Positions 59,168-64,000 of a stretch of 64,000 nucleotides of DNA are shown here, piece by piece. The notes under the pieces were generated by a model. That model worked only from the letters and a program-made list of their open reading frames with translations, made no database searches and had not been told where the DNA came from. Origin of the DNA: Omphiscola glabra (taxonomy: Eukaryota > Mollusca > Gastropoda > Lymnaeidae); NCBI GenBank assembly GCA_964017045.1, contig OZ024794.1:3613501-3677500 (forward strand), in the 5' to 3' direction. Both the position numbers and the translations under genes were made by a program. Numbering within the stretch: position 1 is the first letter of the stretch; each line of letters begins with the position of its first letter.

Positions 59168-59554
59168 TAGAGCAGTATTATGATAATAGGCGTTAATCAT
59201 ACGGAGAAGTCTCATGATAAGAGCCGTTACTTATCTTGAACAGTTATTTAGATATATATCAGTTAATTCAACAGAAAATTGTTATGATATAAGTAGCATT
59301 GAATTATCCCAATCCTCCTATTGTGTTGTAGCGCATCCGACACGAATAATAACTTACTTGGTATATGTGTAAAGGTTTTTTTCTGTATTATATGTAAACG
59401 GCTTGTTCTTTATATAAAGGGCCGTCTTAACATCATCTCCACACTTGGTCAACCCACGAAATATAGTTGCGGTCATGCTTGCCATTTCACTGACTGCTCA
59501 CTGAAGATCTCGATAAAGGGTTTAGCTAAGTGAGACTGTTTTAGGTCAATAATC

Positions 59555-59815
59555 TTGATACGGCTTGTAGCTGCAGCTAGAGTTTAACTGTTTGATACAG
59601 CTTGTAGCTGTAGCTAGAGTTTAAATGTTTGATACAGCTTGTAGCTGCAGCTAGAGTTTAAATGTTTGATACAGCTTGTAGCTGCAGCTAGAGTTTAACT
59701 TTTTGATACAGCTTGTAGCCGCAGCTAGCGTTTAAATGTTTGATACAGCTTGTAGCTGCAGCTAGATTTTAACTTTTTGATACAACATGTAGCTGATGCT
59801 AGAGTTTAACTGTTA
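59555..59815 (+). repeat. 37-bp minisatellite, 7 copies
   Basis: Units contain TTGATACAGCTTGTAGCTGC, with a short internal palindrome (TAGCTGCAGCTA). Confidence 0.95.
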
Positions 59816-59867
59816 CTTAGCTTAATTTACCATGTGTCAGGTAATTACTTTTGAGCAGCAAAGTTTT

Positions 59868-59992
59868 TGTTCATTTGTGCCTTTGTGTGAATTTATGCCT
59901 TTGTGTGAATTTGTGCCTTTGTGTGAATTTGTGCCTTTGTGTGAATTTGTGCCTTGGTGTGAATTTGTGCCTTTGTGTGAATTAGTGCAGTT
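59868..59992 (+). repeat. 18-bp minisatellite, 7 copies
   Basis: GTGCCTTTGTGTGAATTT repeats head to tail. Open frames on both strands are artefacts. Confidence 0.95.
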
Positions 59993-60183
59993 GAGTATAC
60001 AAACGTACGTCCAGTTGTGAGTACACGTAAGTAGATTTCTATGTGGATTGATAGTTTACTGGGTGACAGGTTAAGGTACCACCAGACAGGACGACCGCTT
60101 GTTAACAAATAGTGACCCACTTTCATGCGTTTACATTGGAGTCTGCCAGACTTTCCAGTCTACGAGTGTGTACATATTTCATA

Positions 60184-60532
60184 GGTAAGAAGGTGGCTTC
60201 CAAACAATGGTCTAGTTTAGTTACTTGAAGGTGGCTTCCAAACAATGGTCTAGTTTAGTTACTTGTAGGTGGCTTCCAAACAATGGTCTAGTTTAGTTAC
60301 TTGTAGGTGGCTTCCAAACAATGGTCTAGTTTAGTTACTTGAAGGTGGCTTCCAAACAATGGTCTAGTTTAGTTACTTGTAGGTGGCTTCCAAACAATGG
60401 TCTAGTTTAGTTACTTGAAGGTGGCTTCAAAACAATGGTCTAGTTTAGTTACTTGTAGGTGGCTTCCAAACAATGGTCTAGTTTAGTTACTTGTAGGTGG
60501 CTTCCAAACAATGGTCTAGTTTAGTTACTTTT
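60184..60532 (+). repeat. 38-bp minisatellite, 9 copies
   Basis: Units containing AGGTGGCTTCCAAACAATGG and TCTAGTTTAGTTACTTG are nearly identical. The first base after the last TTG alternates A/T between units. Confidence 0.95.
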
Positions 60533-61076
60533 AGACACACAGAATAACGCCTCTGTGCTGAATCTTGAGCGGCTCAGGAATTAGGTTGGATCTTTTCCGT
60601 GCAAGGAATTCTTTTAAAAATCACTTAAAGTGAGTGTGTGTGTTTGTGTGCCCCGGAAAGGGGGGGGGGGTGCGGGCGGAGAGTTTGTATTACCTTGTTT
60701 CTGGTGACCCCCATAGACATGGCGTTATTTTGAATTCAGTTGACCACCCATCTTAATTCAGTGAGAACTTTGATCTCAAGTGAAGACTTCAGAGGGAAAA
60801 CCATAAAACACAGATTGAGCAACTTTTGAGACGAGTTTGAAAGTATCCAACATTTTTGCATGATACTAGATCTTGTTCACAAAACATTGGCGGCAGCAAT
60901 GCGTGAACTTCCCATCTACTAAAGTTACTTGCCAAAACATGAACTCAAGTAACGCGCATTTAAGAATCCCAATTTTTGATACACCCCTTCCCCCCATGAT
61001 ATGTCACTGCACACGTTTTATTTCACGCCCATGAACTATATTAAATATTCTGATGTCCCAAGCACTTTTAAACCCA

Positions 61077-61164
61077 CAATTTGATGGCCAGACAGTTGAT
61101 GGCCAGACAGTTGATGGCCAGACAGTTGATGGTCAGACAGTTGATGGCCAGACAGTTGATGGCT
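61077..61164 (+). repeat. 15-bp minisatellite, 6 copies
   Basis: GATGGCCAGACAGTT repeats about six times with one substitution. Confidence 0.95.
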
Positions 61165-61199
61165 GTCCACCTTATTTCCAACGGTTTACATTTGAAATA

Positions 61200-63030
61200 T
61201 GCGCATGCTCGTACAAGACTACACTATGTCAACAGATGACGTCATGTGCCTGATTGATCATGACCTACGGTTATAGGAACCTCCCCGTCATCGTCGGTCG
61301 CTTCCCTTGGTCAACAAGCTTAACACTTTGTCCAACTGCCTCAACTGCCTTTACCCCTAGTGTGTGCGTCCACTGTTGTACACTGTACTCCTGTTGAGAC
61401 CTTTCATGTACCTAGTAGTTAGTTCCCACCTGGGCATTCTGATGACGTTTAACCTACAACTTTTAATAGTGGATCACATCATATTACATTACACATATAT
61501 TTTTCATACATTACACATACATTGAGACTGCTGGAGAAATGCTCAACTTAACAAGATTTTTTTCCCATGTCCTGCTGTACCTTTCTCTCACTACCCTGCT
61601 CGAGATACCAGAATTGTACAACACCACAGCACCATATCACCACACCGCGACATCACCACATCACCATTCACGATCAGTATACTTGGTCCAAGTATTCACC
61701 AAATGTCATATCATGCTGTAAACCTGCTCCAACTATTCACCAAATGTCATGTCATGTCATACTGTACACCTGGTCCAACTATTGACCAAATGATATGTCA
61801 TGTCATACTGTAAACCTTATCCAAGTATTCACCAAATGTCATATCATACTGTAAACCTGCTCCAACTATTCACCAAATGTCATGTCATGTCATACTGTAC
61901 ACCTGGTCCAACTATTGACCAAATGATATGTCATGTCATACTGTAAACCTTATCCAAGTATTAACCAAATGTCATATCATACCGTACAACTGATGGTAAC
62001 TAAACTCAACGCGTTGATTGTATTTGCCTTTATATTTTGATTTTAATGATAGTTTTAAGTGCGATGACGGTTCTTATGCTAGTGATTTAATTTTATTCGA
62101 TTCTAGGAAGGCTTCATATCCTGAATGTTCTCAAACACTTGCTTTCAAGTGCTACACTAAATGTATTGTGCTAGGATGGCCAACAGCAGTGCACTGTATA
62201 CAATGTCATATCTGGTAGCATACCATGTACTGTATAGAATGTTCTAGCTGGTAGCATTGCTTGTAGAATGTGCTAGCTGGTAGCATACCATGCGCTGTAT
62301 AGAATGTGCTAGCTGGTAGCATTGCTTGTAGAATGTGCTAGCTGGTAACACACCATGTACTGTATAGAAGTCGTCTGGTAATATTTGACACAATGTAATG
62401 TTAAAGCACAAATGCCAGTTGACCCATCGTTAGCATTAGGCAAACCTTGACCAAAGTAAATTGACTGCTGGTTGGTTTAGACTCATTATTCAGGATATGT
62501 GGGTCGTCCTCGTGTGCTCTCCATTCCGACCAGCATTAGAGTCTTCAGTAGCACTGTTGACAAGAAGAAGTGGCGACCCCTAGGCAAACAACTTCTCAGT
62601 AACGTCCAGTGGCGACCCCTGGGCAAACAACTTCACTGTAGCGTCCAGTTGTTCAAAAATGTGTTGACTCAAGCCGTTGATTGGTTCTGTCCATCCTAAC
62701 AGCACAAGAACCCGGCGATGGACCGAGGCCGCCGTTGCCATAGAGCGGACACACTTTGTACACCAATGATCAGATTGTCTAGAATGGTCGCTATTTCTCT
62801 CACGTGTCTTCCAAGTCATACTATGGCGTCTGTAGGAGTTTCAAATGCCGTTGACATTCCAACACGTTTCTAACTTATTTAAGGATCAGGCTGAACATTT
62901 GTGTGAAAGTTTAGAGCTGTGAATAATCGAAGAAATCGCGTCTCTTCACGGTCGTCAGATGAAATCATCTCATCTATAATAAGTTAGCGTTGCTTGTCTT
63001 GTTTTGCACATAAACTCTAGAAATGAACTA
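61200..63030. repeat. Gene-free stretch with several short repeats
   Basis: At 61680-61985 a compound repeat built on CTATTCACCAAATGTCATAT appears, including a larger duplicate of about 126 bp. At 62215-62360 units contain GAATGTGCTAGCTGGTAGCA. At 62567-62645 there is a two-copy repeat of GTGGCGACCCCTRGGCAAAC. No exon is recognised. Confidence 0.6.
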
Positions 63031-63036
63031 CACAAG

Positions 63037-63245
63037 AAGTGGTCGGCAAATCGCGGCTCGCGATCAGCATGCTCCTATTTAGCAACCTGAGTGTGGCTCG
63101 GCCAGTCAGCCACAAATCGGTTTTGACTCCAAAAAACATGGTTCCTGGCAAGTTCTTCAAAAGACTTTTGCCTCTCAAACAAAAAAATGTCATCGTCCTG
63201 CTGCTGATTTTTGGTTCTTTTGACTCATGACTTTGCCGGCCACTG
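63037..63245. mobile_element. hAT-like MITE with GTGGTCGGCAAA termini
   Basis: The left end is AAGTGGTCGGCAAATCGCGG and the right end ACTTTGCCGGCCACTG, an imperfect inverted repeat of the common CAGTGGTCGGCAAA type. The target duplication is not evident. Confidence 0.45.
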
Positions 63246-63429
63246 GAATACACCGATCGAGTATTAGTGTTTGTTCTGCTGTAGTTGCCCCACCGATCAA
63301 TGCTGTCAAGATCCTAGTCATTCTCAGTGGAGACATTACTCTTGTTGTTCATATCTTGGTGAGAGTTTGTTTCTCTCCTTCATTGAAATGTAATTTACCT
63401 CCTGGTAAATAATTTGAATCATTCAAATG

Positions 63430-63720
63430 TGGAATCATTTATGAGGTACTATATCTAGGAGTCAATTTGCAGCTGTAGTTTATGCTATTATACTGCTACA
63501 ATCACAGTTAATGATATTCTATAGCTAGAAGTCACGTCTACAGCTAGTATAGTTTATATTGTTAGGAATCATTCTACAGTTAAAGTTTATGATATTCTGT
63601 ACCTAGTAGTCATTTCTACTGCGATACTTTATGATATTCTAGATTTTGAAGTCACTTCTACATCTATAATTTATGATGTTCTATTGCTACTGGTCGTTTA
63701 TACAGCTAGAATAGTTAAGT
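63430..63720 (+). repeat. Degenerate repeat of about 57 bp
   Basis: Five diverged units contain TTTATGATATTCTA, TAGCTAGAAGTCA and CTACAGCTA. Confidence 0.7.
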
Positions 63721-63782
63721 TTTTAGCTCAACTTTTCTTGCCCAAGTTCAACTATTAATTTCACCATTTCTTGACTATGCCA

Positions 63783-64000
63783 TTGTTCAAATGTTGACTT
63801 GGTCATTGTTCAAATGTTTGACTTGGTCGTTGTTCAAATGTTTGACTTGGCCATTGTTCAAATGTTTGACTTGGTCATTATTCAAATGTTTGACTTGGTC
63901 GTTATTCAAATGTTTGACTTGGTCGTTGTTCAAATGTTTGACTTGGTCGTTGTTCAAATGTTTGACTTGGTCATTGTTCAAATGTTGACTTGGTCATTAT
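63783..64000 (+). repeat. 24-bp minisatellite, about 9 copies, running off the window
   Basis: Units built on TTGGTCATTGTTCAAATGTT. Open frames on both strands are artefacts. Confidence 0.95.

Overview
This window is animal nuclear DNA: AT-rich, intron-rich, with canonical GT-AG introns and very many minisatellites and transposon remnants. The encoded proteins and the repeat set (Penelope-like, RTE/CR1-type and Nimb-like retroelements, hAT-type MITEs including a SPIN-like copy) suggest a mollusc, most likely a gastropod. That placement is inference; no species marker was seen. There is no bacterial-type operon, CRISPR array, rRNA or intact tRNA.

Gene layout. (1) At 683-791 on the minus strand there is a short candidate first coding exon, divergent from gene 2. 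(2) From 6275 to 28857 on the plus strand lies a complete gene of 34 coding exons for a ubiquitin-activating E1 of the UBA6 type. The exons join in phase throughout and give 1013 residues. (3) From 33416 down to 30933 on the minus strand are three coding exons of a Tctex1-domain protein (DYNLT4/DYNLT5-like, 222 residues), tail-to-tail with gene 2. (4) From 54074 to 57849 on the plus strand are three exons that look like the extreme N-terminus of an AKAP13/ARHGEF28-like RhoGEF, running off the right edge or into exons I could not find.

Between and inside the genes: 3-6 kb holds hAT-like MITEs, a fold-back element with inverted minisatellite arms, and a nested 6-bp-TSD transposon. 33-41 kb holds minisatellites and decayed LINE pieces. 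44.2-50 kb holds a LINE tail, Penelope-like and Nimb-like fragments and a dimeric MITE. 50-64 kb is dominated by tandem arrays with 14-60 bp units.

The most unusual signal is that several tandem repeats span splice junctions. In UBA6, exon 22's 3' end plus its donor is repeated 11 times, exon 7's acceptor three times, all of exon 3 twice, and parts of exons 2 and 9 twice. The Tctex1 gene's middle exon donor is repeated about five times. In most cases use of an extra site would shift frame or reach a stop, so splicing must choose one of several near-identical sites. The genes have no evident shared pathway (protein modification, dynein-type light chain, Rho signalling); their adjacency looks incidental.
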